DNA of 64,000 nt from Anthoceros angustus (GCA_010909165.1 MU008159.1:496001-560000); one strand, 5' to 3'. Shown: positions 22,816-36,573, counted from the stretch's first letter. Notes: a model not told the origin generated them from the sequence alone. Translations and numbers: made by a program.

Positions 22816-23823
22816 CGGTATGACATCCCTTAAGTTCCCCATATTTGCGGGCTTTGATTTGAAGCCCACGATGTTCCATCTACAGTCATAAATCTTACTA
22901 CTACCACTCTCAATCGGCTCTATTTTTGGCCTCACTCAATCGGGACGTCCGAGATTATGTCCTCCTTTGCAACTTATGCCAATGCAACAAAGCTTGTCAC
23001 CAACGCCTTGCCGGCTGCTCCAACCCTTGCCTCCCTTTATCGCCTCGGAGCAAGTCACACTTGACTTCATAACCGGATTGCCTCGCAATGCTCGGCTTTG
23101 ATGCGTTCTGGTCTTCACGAATAAGCTTACTCATCAAGTGCTCCTTGCCTCCACTCGAGACATGCTCTCGAACAAAGCGACTTATTCGGAAAGTGGTTTA
23201 TCGTGCCCATGGCCTCCCTCGCTCTCTTGTGAGCGATCATGATTCAGTTTACGTCCCGCTCGGCAAGCGGTTCCGTGGTCTTGGCACCAAGCTCGTATGT
23301 CTCGCCTTTTATCCTCGACGGATGGTGCTACGAGCGAGCTAATCAAGTTTTAGAGGATATACTCCGTGCTTATGCGGTGTGCACCAAACTCGGTGGCTGG
23401 ACTTTCTCCACCTCGTTGAGTTTGCCTACAACAACGCCCCTAACGCCTCAACCCGAGTTACTCCATTCTTGTTCAACAAAGGTTTTCACCCACGTTGCTT
23501 TCGCTTCCTTGCCTTCCTTGCCTTCCGCTTGTGTCCCTGCGCTTGTCGATTTTCTCACCAACGTGTCCAAATCTGCAGAGGCTCGTCGGTTTGCCCATGG
23601 AACCCAAAACCGCCAAGCCCAATCGCCAATCATCGTCGTCGTCCTCAAGAATTTGCGGTTGGTACCTATGTCTTCTTGCTGAATTTATCCCTTCACGGGA
23701 TTAAGATTTCCCTCGTTTTGTTGGTCCTTCGTATCCTCCGTTGCATTGGCCCTGTGGCCTATGAGCTTGCCCTTCCTCCCGAATCTCGCATTCACCCTCT
23801 TCCGAACACGAACCATGTTTTGA
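22816..23823 (+). pseudogene. Gypsy integrase copy G4
   Basis: Same domain order as G2, with frameshifts at the positions where the 47.3-kb copy has CAG/CTG. It ends at the TTTTGATC landmark. Confidence 0.78.
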
Positions 23824-24435
23824 TCCCGCATGACGGTCTTGCACAGGCTCGAGCTCGAGTATGCTCACATTGACTGATGCACTTCATCCTTCCACGCTGA
23901 CGACAATAGAATCTACCGCCCGGGCATATTTCAAAGCCCCTTGCACTCACGATCGGAAAAAGTGGGCTCGAACTCATCTTGCAGTTGCTCGCTCGATCGC
24001 CATATCGAAGATGATGATTTGCAAGTTGGTTTCAAAGACATGGTAGCGACATGGTACCACGTGATTCCGTCGATGTGACGATCGATGTTTGGAATTTGAG
24101 GAGCATGGAGTGAATGCCTTTTATCATGTAAAAAATGTTCGTTCTCATTTCTCTCGCGATGATCACCACCAACGTTAACGTTAACGTGAGCGTTCGTTGG
24201 TGTGATGTTGCCGTGCAAATGCGCGGAAGGAAAGAAATGATGTTCGGCCGCTGCTCTTTAGTGAAAGCTTAATTAATATTTAATTGTAGCTAGCCCGCTA
24301 CACAAGGCGGTCGATGTGACGATCGATGTTTGAAGCATAGACCAATGTTGCGGCGACGGAAGGATGCAAAGCAGTTTGAGAGGAGTCTCTCAAAGCGAAA
24401 ACAAGCTAACTAGGCATGTTCGTTGTTCTAATTAT

Positions 24436-25679
24436 TTATCCTTGTTGTTGCTTCCGGTGGCGAAATCCAGCCAAGGATCCAGCGAAAACACTGGTGCTCA
24501 CAAATGCGTGTACGGGTAGGAGGAAGCCACCTCCAAAACCGCAGGCGTTTGTCGCATATCGACACCCACCACCTTGCCCTCGTTATCGGGCATGAGATAT
24601 ACTGTCCGGCCCGCCACGACTCTCATATGAAAAGACATATGGTCGTCCGACGGCTGGCGGGCGGTCGGTGAAGATGGAAGCGGGCATGGTGGCCATCACC
24701 GTCCGTGACATGCTCGCAAAATCTAGCTCCCACACACTTCAAACATGGGCGGGCGATCCGAATCGCCACCCTATGGCCACGCCGGCGGTCTCGCATGTTG
24801 AAGTGTCCCTTGCATTTAAGAACTTGGAATCTCGCACTAGGCTTGCGCAGAATCATATAGCTCCAAGCGGCCCGCTTGACGATGCGCCGATTGCGACTGC
24901 GACATCCTCATGAGGCACGTAGAGCACGCTGCCCACAAACACTCCGTACCCCATATCGAAACAGGCGTCGCGAACAAGCACGTCCATGGCACTGGTTGTC
25001 TCACTCCACCTCCAAAGCGCGGAGTCGAAGACGAAGGTCGACATAGGTTTGTCCATGTTCTCCACACCGCTACCCCACCGACTCCCTGGATTCACCGCCA
25101 CCAGCTTGAGGGAGCGCGCTTTGGCGTCCACCCACACGCCCGCACATGATGGAGCCGCAAGTCACCCGGGAGGCCGGCCGGGTCGAGGCGCTGCCGGGTT
25201 GCCCAAGTGCGGGATGGCCATCACCGTGACATGCTCGCAAAATCTAGCTCCCACACGCCCGCACATGATGGAGCCGCCGCATGCCGCTACTTGGGAGCTC
25301 AAAACCCACGTCCGTGGCCGCTCCGGTGGCGGCGTCGACGGACTGGTCCGACCGCGGCTTGGGTGGCATCCACGGCGAGTCGGAGCTTGTACCAGCGGTT
25401 GGAGGCGGTCGTGACGCACGAGGCTTTGCCGGCGTGGGTTGTAAAGCACGCCACGAAAAGCATCCAATCCGTTCTCCCGCTCGCAATTCCACCCGCTCCT
25501 TCAACAACAAGGCGACAACACGGCCTTGTTCAACTCTCTGCACACCGTGCGCAATCGCAGCAGCTCGGCACGGCACCTTTGCGGGATCGTCATCACAATG
25601 TCGTGAGGCGGTCACTCCATTCATCTCCACCCTCCTCGGCATCCATCCTTGTCTCACACCCTTCCACCTCCGCATCCAT
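24436..25679 (-). pseudogene. F-box/kelch copy F7
   Basis: Full-length by position and frame-disrupted. Around 25220-25280 a short GACATGCTCGCAAAATCTAG segment from the 3' half recurs in the 5' half, followed by a repeated CACACGCCCGCACATGATGG piece. Confidence 0.77.
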
Positions 25680-25757
25680 CCCACACCGCAATTGCTACAA
25701 CCTACAACGGAATACGGATGATGTCGAACCTCCGATAGCTACCACTCCGACCACGGG

Positions 25758-26130
25758 ATATAGAGCTCTAGGCCTTGAAAAGCTAGCTCGAGGCAGAAAC
25801 TCAAGGGAAGAAGCAAGTGAGTCTGATGATTATTTTGGTGTGTGGGATCGCACATATATAGCCTTTTACAAATTTGGGCTTGGCAGATTCTCAGTGTTCT
25901 TCAACTCACCTCCAAACTACGTCACAGGATATAGAGCTCTAGGCCTTGCAAAGCTAGCTCAAGGGACGAAGCAAGTGAGTCTTATAATAATTTTGGTGTG
26001 TGGGATCGCATATATAGCCTTTAAAATTTGGTCTTGGTAGATTCTCGGTGTTCTTCAACTCACCTCCAAACTACGTCACGGGATATAGAGCTAAGACATG
26101 CAAAGCTAGTTCGAGGAGAAGCTTAAGGAA
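25758..26130 (-). promoter_or_regulatory. Promoter-side subrepeats of F7 (three copies)
   Basis: Units near 25758, 25928 and 26080. The first keeps AGTCTGATG and GGCAGATTCTCAG where most units read AGTCGATG and GGCGATTCTCGG. Confidence 0.5.
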
Positions 26131-26691
26131 GAAGCAAGTGAGTCTAGATTCTCGTAAGATTCTAGTGGACACCAGCTTTCCAATAGCATGTTGCGGAACC
26201 TACATATGTATATATGCGATTTTGGCATCTTCTCTCGTTGGATATGAGTGCAAAGTGCACATGGGAAAGCAGGCATTGTATATATATGTGGAGGAGATGG
26301 ACAAGCCTCGAGGCGTACCATAGCATACGATATCCTTCATTGGATGTGAATGCAAAGCGCACATGGGAGAAAAATAATTGGTTTTATTAAAGAAAGAGAA
26401 TAGATTGGGGTCAGCCATCTATGAAAGGACATCAAAGGAAGATCGCAAGGATTGCTATAGATAGGAGCAATCCTGCCCAAGTGGGATGAAGAGGTGGCTT
26501 GCATGCATTGCCCTATGCTTAGTGACCTTGAAAGCCATCCGTTAGCTATTGCTAACCATGTTTCATTAACACTAATCAATACTTAATTAATGTAGCGCTT
26601 TAGATTAATTAATACTAATTACTTAAAGACAAGTCATTAGATTAATTAATGCTAATCAAACACTAAACCCAAGTGCAGAGTAGTGTCACAC

Positions 26692-27689
26692 GGTATGACA
26701 TCCCTTAAGTTCCCCATATTTGCGGGCTTTGATTTGAAGCCCACGATGTTCCATCTACAGTCATAAATCTTACTACTACCACTCTCAATCGGCTCTATTT
26801 TTGGCCTCACTCAATCGGGACGTCCGAGATTATGTCCTCCTTTGCAACTTATGCCAATGCAACAAAGCTTGTCACCAACGCCTTGCCGGCCTGCTCCAAC
26901 CCTTCCCTCCCTTTCGCCACGGGAGCAAGTCACACTTGACTTCATAACCGGATTGCCTCGCAATGCTACTGGCTTTGATGCGTTGCTGGTCTTCACGAAT
27001 AAGCTTACTCATCAAGTGCTCCTTGCCTCCACTCGAGACATGCTCTCGAACAAAGCTGACTTATTCGAAAGTGGTTTATCGTGCCCATGGCCTCCCTCGC
27101 TCTCTTGTGAGCGATCATGATTCAGTTTACGTCCGCTCGCAAGCGGTTCACTGGTCTTGGCACCAAGCTCGTATGTCTCGCCTTTTATCCTCGACGGATG
27201 GTGCTACGGGCGAGCTAATCAAGTTTTAGAGGATATACTCCGTGCTTATGCAGTGTGCACCAAACTCGGTGGCTGGACTTTCTCCACCTCGTTGAGTTTG
27301 CCTACAACAATGCCCCTAACGCCTCAACCCGAGTTACTCCATTCTTGTTCAACAAAGGTTTTCACCCCGCGTTGCTTCCTTGCCTTCGCTTGTGTCCCTG
27401 CTTGTCGATTTTCTCACCAACGTGTCCAAATTCGCAGAGGCTCGTCGGTTTGCCCATGGAACCCAAAACCGCCAAGCCCAATCGCCAATCATCGTCGTCG
27501 TCCTCAAGAATTTGCGGTTGGTACCTATGTCTTCTTTCGCCGAATTTATCCCTTCACGGGATTCGTAAGATTTCCCTCGTTTTGTTGGTCCTTACCGTAT
27601 CCTCCGTTGAATTGGCCCTGGCCTATGAGCTTGCCCTTCCTCCCGAATCTCGCATTCACCCCGCCTTCCGAACACGAACCATGTTTTGA
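26692..27689 (+). pseudogene. Gypsy integrase copy G5
   Basis: Same domain order as other copies. The GPY/F region near 27580-27665 is readable, and CG replaces CAG at PQTDG. Confidence 0.78.
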
Positions 27690-28307
27690 TCCGCGTGACC
27701 GGTCTTGCACCGCTCGAGCTCGAGTATGCTCACATTGACGATGCACTTCATCCTTCCACCGCTCCGAACGACAATAGAATCTACCACCGCATATTTCAAA
27801 GCCCCTTGCACTCACGATCGGAAAAAGTGGGCTCGAACTCATCTTGCGGTTGCTCGCTCGATCGCCATATCGAAGATGATGATTTGCAAGTTGGTTTCAA
27901 AGACATGGTAGCGACATGGTACCACGTGATTCCAAAGCGGTCGGTGTGACGATCGATGTTTGGAATTTGAGGAGCATGGAGTGAATGCCTTTATCATGTA
28001 AAAAAATGTTCGTTCTCATTTCTCTCTGCGATGATCGGCTCACCAACGTTAACGTTAACGTTAACGTGAGCGTTCGTTGGTGTGATGTTGCCGTGCAAAT
28101 GCGCGGAAGGAAAGAAATGATGTTCGACGCTACTCTTTAGTGAAAGCTTAATTTAATATTTAATTGTAGCTAGCCCGCTACACAAGGCGATTCGCGCGGT
28201 TTGAAGCATAGACCAATGTTGCGGACGGAAGGATGCAAAGCAGTTTGAGAGGAGTCTCTCAAAGCGAAAACAAGCTAACGACTAGGCATGTTCGTTGTTC
28301 TAATTAT

Positions 28308-28417
28308 TTATCCTTGTTGTTGCTTCCGGTGGCGAAATCCAGCCAAGGATCCAGCAGAAACACTGGTGCTCACAAATTGCGTGTACGGGTAGGAGGAAGC
28401 CACCTCAAACCGCAGCG
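28308..28417 (-). pseudogene. F-box/kelch copy F8, C-terminal tail only
   Basis: About 110 bp of the gene's 3' end, then an abrupt switch to gypsy integrase sequence near 28416 at AGCGCTTGTCG. Confidence 0.7.
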
Positions 28418-28705
28418 CTTGTCGATTTTCTCACCAACGTGTCCAAATTCGCAGAGGCTCGTCGGTTTGCCCATGGAACCCAAAACCGCCAAGCCCAATC
28501 GCCAATCATCGTCGTCCTCAAGAATTTGCGGTTGGTACCTATGTCTTCTTTATCGCCGAATTTATCCCTTCACGGGATTCGTAAGATTTCCCTCGTTTTG
28601 TTGGTCCTTACCGTATCCTCCGTTGAATTGGCCCTGGCCTATGAGCTTGCCCTTCCTCCCGAATCTCGCATTCACCCCGCCTTCCGAACACGAACCATGT
28701 TTTGA
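28416..28705 (+). pseudogene. Extra copy of gypsy integrase C-terminal segment (G5b)
   Basis: Repeats the CTTGTCGATTTTCTCACC...TTTTGA part of G5 almost exactly. It is then joined to F-box leader sequence (CCGCATCCATCCTTGTCTCA) at 28706-28742 before re-entering the normal spacer. Confidence 0.75.
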
Positions 28706-29346
28706 TCCTCCGCATCCATCCTTGTCTCACACCCTTCCACCGCTCGAGCTCGAGTATGCTCACATTGACCTGATGCACTTCATCCTTCCACTGCTTCCGA
28801 ACGACAATAGAATCTACCAGCCTGCCCAGGCATATTTCAAAGCCCCTTGCACTCACGATCGGAAAAAGTGGGCTCGGAACTCATCTTGCAGGTTGCTCTG
28901 CTCGATCGCCATATCGAAGATGATGATTTGCAAGTTGGTTTCAAAAGACATGGTACGCGACATGGTACCACGTGATTCCAGACTGGTCAGTGTGACGATC
29001 GATGTTTGGAATTTGAGGAGCATGGAGTGAATGCCTTTTATCATGTAAAAAAATGTTCGTTCTCATTTCTCTCTGCGATGATCGGCTCACCAACGTTAAC
29101 GTTAACGTGAGCGTTCGTTGGTGTGATGTTGCCGCTGCAAATGCGCGGAAGGAAAGAAATGATGTTCGACGCTACTCTTTAGTGAAAGCTTAATTTAATA
29201 TTTAATTGTAGCTAGCCCTACACAAGGCGGTCGACAGTTTGAAGCATAGACCAATGTTGCAGCCGATGGAAGGATGCAAACAGTTTGAGAGGAGTCTCTC
29301 AAACTGAAAACAGCTAACAACTAGGCATGTTCGTTGTTCTAATTAT

Positions 29347-30570
29347 TTATCCTTGCTGTTGCTTCCAGCTGGCGAAATCCAGCCAAGGATCCAGGCAGGA
29401 AACACTGGTGCTCACAAATTGCGTGTACGGGTAGGAGGGAAGCCACCTCCAAGCCGCAGGCGTTTGTCGCATATCGACACCCACCACCTTGCCCTCGTTA
29501 TCAGGCATGAGATATGCCGTCCGGCCCGACTCTCATATGAAAAGACATATGGTCGTCCGAACGGCTGGCGGGCGGTCGGTGAAGATGGAAGCGGGCATGG
29601 TGGCCATCACCGTCAGGACATGCTCGCAAAATCTAGCTCCCACACGCACTTCAAACATGGGCGATCACAGAATCGCTGCCACCCTATGGCCACGCATGAG
29701 CGGTCTCGCATGTTGAAGTGTCCCTTGCATTTAAGAACTTGGAATCTGCACTAGGCTTGCGCAGAATCATATAGCTCCAAGCGGCCCGCTTGAGACGATG
29801 CGATTGCGACTGCGACATCCTCATGAGGCACGTGAGCACGCTGCCCACAAACACTCCGTACCCCATATCGAACAAGGCGTCGCGAACAAGCACGTCCATG
29901 GCACTGGTTGTCTCACTCCACCTCCAAAGCGGAGTCGAAGGCGAAGGTCGACAGTTTGTCCATGTTCTCCACACCGCTACCCCACCGACTCCTGGATTCA
30001 CCGCCACCAGCTTGAGGGAGCGCGCTTTGGCGTCCACCCACACGCCCGCACATGATGGAGCCGCAAGTCACCCGGGAGAGCCGGGTCCAGAGCGCACTGC
30101 CGGGTTGCCCAAGTGCGGGATGGCCATCCGCCCGCCACGACTCTCATATGAAAAGACATGAGCAAGCCGCATGCCGCTACTTGGGAGCTCAAAACCCACG
30201 TCCGTGGCCGCTTCCGGTGGCGGCGTCGGCGGGACTGGTCCGACCGCGGCTTGGGTGGCATCCACGGCGAGTCGGAGCTTGTACCAGCGGTTGGAGGCGG
30301 TCGTGACGCACGAGGCTTTGCCGGCGTGGGTTGTAAAGCCCGCCACGAAAAGCATCCAATCCGTTCTCCGCTCGCAATTCCACCGCTCCTTCAACAACAA
30401 GGCGACAACACGGCCTTGTTCAACTCTCTGCACACCGTGCGCAATCGCAGCAGCTCGGCACCGGCACCTTTGCGGGATCGTCATCACAATGTCGTGAGGC
30501 GGTCACTCCATTCATCTCCACCCTCCTCGGCATCCATCCTTGTCTCACACCCTTCCACCTCCGCATCCAT
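29347..30570 (-). pseudogene. F-box/kelch copy F9
   Basis: Full-length by position and frame-disrupted. It keeps some CAG/CTG near the 3' end (CTTCCAGCTGGCG at 29364), and carries a duplicated CGCCACGACTCTCATATGAA patch near 30135. Confidence 0.78.
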
Positions 30571-30648
30571 CCCACACCGCAATTGCTACAACCTACAACG
30601 GAATACGGATGATGTCGAACCTCCGATAGCTACCCACTCCGACCACGG

Positions 30649-31020
30649 GATATAGAGCTCTAGGCCTTGAAAAGCTAGCTCGAGGCGTAAACTCAAGGGA
30701 AGAAGCAAGTGAGTCGATGATTATTTTGGTGTGTGGGATCGCATATATAGCCTTTACAAATTTGGGCTTGGCATTCTCGGTGTTCTTCAACTCACCTCCA
30801 AACTACGTCACAGGATATAGAGCTCTAGGCCTTGCAAAGCTAGCTCAAGGGGAAGCAAGTGAGTCGATAATAATTTTGGTGTGTGGGATCGCACATATAT
30901 AGCCTTTAAAATTTGGTCTTGGTAGATTCTCGGTGTTCTTCAACTCACCTCAAACTACGTCACATGATATAGAGCTAAGACATGCAAAGCTAGTTCGAGG
31001 AGAAGCTTAAGGAAGAAGAA
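30649..31020 (-). promoter_or_regulatory. Promoter-side subrepeats of F9 (three copies)
   Basis: Units near 30649, 30815 and 30967 with TATA-like words on the minus strand. Confidence 0.5.
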
Positions 31021-31589
31021 GCAAGTGAGTCTAGATTCTCGTAAGATTCTAGTGGACACCAGACTTTCCAATAGCATGTTGCGGCGGAACCTACATACAT
31101 ATGTATATATGCGATTTTGGCATCTTCTCTCGTTGGATATGAGTGCAAAGTGCACATGGGAAAGCAGGCATTGTATATATATGTGGAGGAGATGGACAAG
31201 CCTCGAGGCGTACCATAGCATACGATATCCTTCATTGGATGTGAATGCAAAGCGCACATGGGAGAAAAATAATTGGTTTTATTAAAGAAAGAGAATAGAT
31301 TGGGGTCAGCCATCTATGAAAGGACATCAAAGGAAGATCGCAAGGATTGCTATAGATAGGAGCAATCCACAAGCTCAAGTGGGATGAAGAGGTGGCTTGC
31401 ATGCATTGCCCTATGCTTAGTGACCTTGAAAGCCATCCGTTAGCTATTGCTAACCATGTTTCATTAACACTAATCAATACTTAATTAATGTAAGCGCTTT
31501 AGATTAATTAATACTAATTACTTAAAGACAAGTCATTAGATTAATTAATGCTAATCAAACACTAAACCCAAGTGCAGAGTAGTGTCACA

Positions 31590-32595
31590 CGGTATGACAT
31601 CCCTTAAGTTCCCCATATTTGCGGGCTTTGATTTGAAGCCCACGATGTTCCATCTGGTCATAAATCTTACTACTACCACTCTCAATCGGCTCTATTTTTG
31701 GCCTCACTCAATCAGACGTCCGAGATTATGTCCTCCTTTGCAACTTATGCCAATGCAACAAAGCTTGTCACCAACGCCTTGCCGGCTGCTCCAACCCTTG
31801 CCTCCTTTATCGCCAGGAGCAAGTCACACTTGACTTCATAACCGGATTGCCTCGCAATGCTCGGCTTTGATGCGTTCTGGTCTTCACGAATAAGCTTACT
31901 CATCAAGTGCTCCTTGCCTCCACTCGAGACATGCTCTCGAACAAAGCGACTTATTCGGAAAGTGGTTTATCGTGCCCATGGCCTCCCTCGCTCTCTTGTG
32001 AGCGATCATGATTCAGTTTACGTCCGCTTCGGCAAGCGGTTCACGTGGTCTTGGCACCAAGCCCAATCGCCAATCATCGCCTTTTATCCTCGAGACGGAT
32101 GGTGCTACGGGCGAGCTAATCAAGTTTTAGAGGATATACTCCGTGCTTATGCGGTGTGCACCAAACTCGGTGGCTGGACTTTCTCCACCTCGTTGAGTTT
32201 GCCTACAACAATGCCCCTAACGCCTCAACCCGAGTTACTCCATTCTTGTTCAACAAAGGTTTTCACCCCGCGTTGCTTTCGCTTCCTTGCCTTCTGCTTG
32301 TGTCCTGCTTGTCGATTTTCTCACCCAACGTGTCCAAATTCTGCAGAGGCTCGTCGGTTTGCCCATGGAACCCAAACCGCCAAGCCCAATCGCCAATCAT
32401 CGTCGTCGTCCTCAAGAATTTGCGGTTGGTACCTATGTCTTCTTTGCTAATTTATCCTTCACGGGATTCGTAAGATTTCCCTCGTTTTGTTGGTCCTTAC
32501 CGTATCCTCCGTTGCATTGGCCTGTGGCCTATGAGCTTGCCCTTCCTCCCGAATCTCGCATTCACCCCGCCTTCCGAACACGAACCATGTTTTGA
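31590..32595 (+). pseudogene. Gypsy integrase copy G6
   Basis: Same order as G2. At about 32058-32080 GCCCAATCGCCAATCATCG, which belongs to the integrase C-terminal part, replaces the segment that reads AGCTCTGTATGTCTACTGCC in the 47.6-kb copy. Confidence 0.78.
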
Positions 32596-33222
32596 TCCCG
32601 CATGACCGGTCTTGCACGGCTCGAGCTCGAGTATGCTCACATTGACCGATGCACTTCATCCTTCCACCGCTCGAACGACAATAGAATCTACCACCGCCGG
32701 GCATATTTCAAAGCCCCTTGCACTCACGATCGGAAAAAGTGGGCTCGAACTCATCTTGCGGTTGCTCGCTCGATCGCCATATCGAAGATGATGATTTGCA
32801 AGTTGGTTTCAAAGACATGGTAGCGACATGGTACCACGTGATTCCAAAGCGGAGTCGAAGGCGGTCGTGACGATCGATGTTTGGAATTTGAGGAGCATGG
32901 AGTGAATGCCTTTTATCATGTAAAAAATGTTCGTTCTCATTTCTCTCGCGATGATCACCACCAACGTTAACGTTAACGTGAGCGTTCGTTGGTGTGATGT
33001 TGCCTGCAAATGCGCGGAAGGAAAGAAATGATGTTCGACTGCTACTCTTTAGTGAAAGCTTAATTTAATATTTAATTGTAGCTAGCCCGGCGCTACACAA
33101 GGCGATTGCGACGGTTTGAAGCATAGACCAATGTTGCGTGACGGAAGGATGCAAACAGTTTGAGAGGAGTCTCTCAAACTGAAAACAAGCTAACGACTAG
33201 GCATGTTCGTTGTTCTAATTAT

Positions 33223-34549
33223 TTATCCTTGTTGTTGCTTCCGGTGGCGAAATCCAGCCAAGGATCCAGCAGAAACACTGGTGCTCACAAATGCGTGTAC
33301 GGGTAGGAGGAAGCCACCTCAAACCGCAGCGTTTGTCGCATATCGACACCCACCACCTTGCCCTCGTTATCGTGCATGAGATATACTTCGTCCGCCCGCC
33401 ACGACTCTCATATGAAAAGACATATGGTCGTCCGAACGGCTGGCGGGCGGTCGGTGAAGATGGAAGCGGGCATGGTGGCCATCACCGTGACATGCTCGCA
33501 AAATCTAGCTCCCACACCGCACTTCAAACATGGGCGGGCGATCCGAATCGCCACCCTATGGCCACGCACGCGGTCTCGCATGTTGAAGTGTCCCTTGCAT
33601 TTAAGAACTTGGAATCTCGCACTAGGCTTGCAGAATCATATAGCTCCAATCGCCAATCATCGTCGTCCTCAAGAATTTGCGGTTGCTCGCTCGATCGCCA
33701 TATCGAAGATGATGATTTGCAAGTTGGTTTCAAAGACATCCTCATGAGGCACGTGAGCACGCTGCCCACAAACACTCCGTACCCCATATCGAACAAGGCG
33801 TCGCGAACAAGCACGTCCATGGCACTGGTTGTCTCACTCCACCTCCAAAGCGCGGAGTCGAAGACGAAGGTCGACACAGGTTTGTCCATGTTCTCCATAC
33901 CGCTACCCCACCGACTCCCTGGATTCACCGCCACCAGCTTGAGGGAGCGCGCTTTGGCGTCCACCCACACGCCCCGCACATGATGGAGCCGCAAGTCACC
34001 CGGGAGAGCCGGCGGTCGAGCGCACCACCGGGTTGCCCAAGTGCGGGATGGCCATCCGCCCGCCACGACTCTCATATGAAAAGACATATGGTCGTCCGAG
34101 CGGCTGGCGGACATGAGCAAGCCGCCGCATGCCGCTACTTGGGGGAGCTCCAAAACCCACGTCCGTGGCCGCCTGTTCCGGGCTGGCGACGTCGACGGGA
34201 CCTGGTCCGACCGCGGCTTGGGTGGCATCCACGACGAGAGTCGGAGCTTGTACCAGCGGTTGGAGGCAGGGTCGTAGACGCACGAGGCTTTGCCAGCGTA
34301 GGTTGTAAAGCCTGCCACGAAAAGCATCCAATCCCGTTCTCCCGCTCGCAATTCCACCCGCTCCTTCAACAACAAGGGCGACAACACGGCCTTGTTCAAC
34401 TCTCTGCACACCGTGCGCAATCGCAGCAGGCTCGGCACCGGCACCTTTGCCAGGATCGTCATCACAATGTCGTGAGGCAGGTCACTCCATTCATCTCCAC
34501 CCTCCTCGGCATCCATCCTTGTCTCACACCCTTCCACCTCCGCATCCAT
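33223..34549 (-). pseudogene. F-box/kelch copy F10 (best-preserved F-box end)
   Basis: From the ATG at 34547-34549 a single frame of 341 codons stays open to about 33524. Residues ~20-65 form an F-box (WSDLPHDIVMTILAKVP, then LLRLRTVCRELNKAVLSP). LFVAGFTTYAGKASCVYDP begins the kelch-like part, and VWVDAKARSLKLVAVNPG and FVFDSALWRWSETTSAMD follow. Around 33650-33740 the normal sequence is replaced by two pieces of gypsy and spacer DNA, giving a foreign SLKPTCKSSSSIWRSSEQPQ stretch. F-box proteins bind SKP1 in SCF ubiquitin ligases. Combined with F2, this shows the family encodes a normal F-box/kelch protein of roughly 410-420 aa. Confidence 0.82.
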
Positions 34550-34628
34550 CCCACACCCTGCAATTGCTACAACCTACTACGGAATACGGATGATGTCGAA
34601 CCTCCGATAGCTACCCACTCCGACCACA

Positions 34629-35000
34629 GGATATAGAGCTCTAGGCCTTGAAAAGCTAGCTCGAGGCAGAAGCTCAAGGGAAGAAGCAAGTGAGTCTGAT
34701 GATTATTTTGGTGTGTGGGATCGCACATATATAGCCTTTTACAAATTTGGGCTTGGCGATTCTCGGTGTTCTTCAACTCACCTCCAAACTACGTCACGGG
34801 ATATAGAGCTCTAGGCCTTGCAAAGCTAGCTCAAGGGACGAAGCAAGTGAGTCGATAATAATTTTGGTGTGTGGGATCGCATATATAGCCTTTAAAATTT
34901 GGTCTTGGTAGATTCTCGGTGTTCTTCAACTCACCTCCAAACTACGTCACATGATATAGAGCTAAGACATGCAAAGCTAGTTCGAGGAGAAGCTTAAGGA
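34629..35000 (-). promoter_or_regulatory. Promoter-side subrepeats of F10 (three copies)
   Basis: Units near 34629, 34799 and 34953. The nearest minus-strand TATA-like word (complement of CATATATAGCC at 34725-34735) lies about 180 bp upstream of the intact ATG at 34549, a sensible promoter distance. Confidence 0.55.
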
Positions 35001-35571
35001 AGAAGAAGCAAGTGAGTCTAGATTCTCGTAAGATTCTAGTGGACACCAGCTTTCCAATAGCATGTTGCGGCGGAACCTACATACATATGTATATATGCGA
35101 TTTTGGCATCTTCTACGTTGGATATGAGTGCAAAGTGCACATGGGAAAGCAGGCATTGTATATATATGTGGAGGAGATGGACAAGCCTCGAGCGTACCAT
35201 AGCATACGATATCCTTCATTGGATGTGAATGCAAAGCGCACATGGGAGAAAAATAATTGGTTTTATTAAAGAAAGAGAATAGATTGGGGTCACCATCTAT
35301 GAAAGGACATCAAAGGAAGATCGCAAGGATTGCTATAGATAGGAGCAATCCACAAGCTCAAGTGGGATGAAGAGGTGGCTTGCATGCATTGCCCTATGCT
35401 TAGTGACCTTGAAAGCCATCCGTTAGCTATTGCTAACCATGTTTCATTAACACTAATCAATACTTAATTAATGTAGCGCTTTAGATTAATTAATACTAAT
35501 TACTTAAAGACAAGTCATTAGATTAATTAATGCTAATCAAACACTAAACCCAAGTGCAGAGTAGTGTCACA

Positions 35572-36573
35572 CGGTATGACATCCCTTAAGTTCCCCATAT
35601 TTGCGGGCTTTGATTTGAAGCCCACGATGTTCCATCTACAGTCATAAATCTTACTACTACCACTCTCAATCGGCTCTATTTTTGGCCTCACTCAATCAGA
35701 CGTCCGAGATTATGTCCTCCTTTGCAACTTATGCCAATGCAACAAAGCTTGTCACCAACGCCTTGCCGGCTGCTCCAACCCTTGCCTCCACCTCCAAACT
35801 ACGCCACAGGAGCAAGTCACACTTGACTTCATAACCGGATTGCCTCGCAATGCTCGGCTTTGATGCGTTGCTGGTCTTCACGAATAAGCTTACTCATCAA
35901 GTGCTCCTTGCCTCCACTCGAGACATGCTCTCGAACAAAGCTGACTTATTCGGAAAGTGGTTTATCGTGCCCATGGCCTCCCTCGCTCTCTTGTGAGCGA
36001 TCATGATTCAGTTTACGTCCCGCTCGCAAGCGGTTCACGTGGTCTTGGCACCAAGCTCATGTCTCGCCTTTTATCCTCGACGGATGGTGCTACGGGCGAG
36101 CTAATCAAGTTTTAGAGGATATACTCCGTGCTTATGCAGTGTGCACCAAACTCGGTGGCTGGACTTTCTCCACCTCGTTGAGTTTGCCTACAACAATGCC
36201 CCTAACGCCTCAACCCGAGTTACTCCATTCTTGTTCAACAAAGGTTTTCACCCCGCGTTGCTTTCGCTTCCTTGCCTTCTGCTTGTGTCCTGCTTGTCGA
36301 TTTTCTCACCAACGTGTCCAAATTCGCAGAGGCTCGTCGGTTTGCCCATGGAACCCAAAACCAAGCCCAATCGCCAATCATCGTCGTCGTCCTCAAGAAT
36401 TTGCGTTGGTACCTATGTCTTCTTCGCCGAATTTATCCCTTCACGGGATTCGTAAGATTTCCTCGTTTTGTTGGTCCTTACCGTATCCTCCGTTGCATTG
36501 GCCCTGGCCTATGAGCTTGCCCTTCCTCCCGAATCTCGCATTCACCCCGCCTTCCGAACACGAACCATGTTTT
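35572..36573 (+). pseudogene. Gypsy integrase copy G7
   Basis: Same order as G2. After TTTTGATC, at 36583-36622, a CGCAATTCCACCCGCTCC piece from the F-box gene and an ACAATGCCCCTAACGCC piece from the integrase precede the spacer. Confidence 0.77.

Noticed and set aside
25207-26040. 277-codon plus-strand open frame
   Set aside because: It is antisense to an F-box copy and runs into promoter subrepeats; no domain is recognisable.
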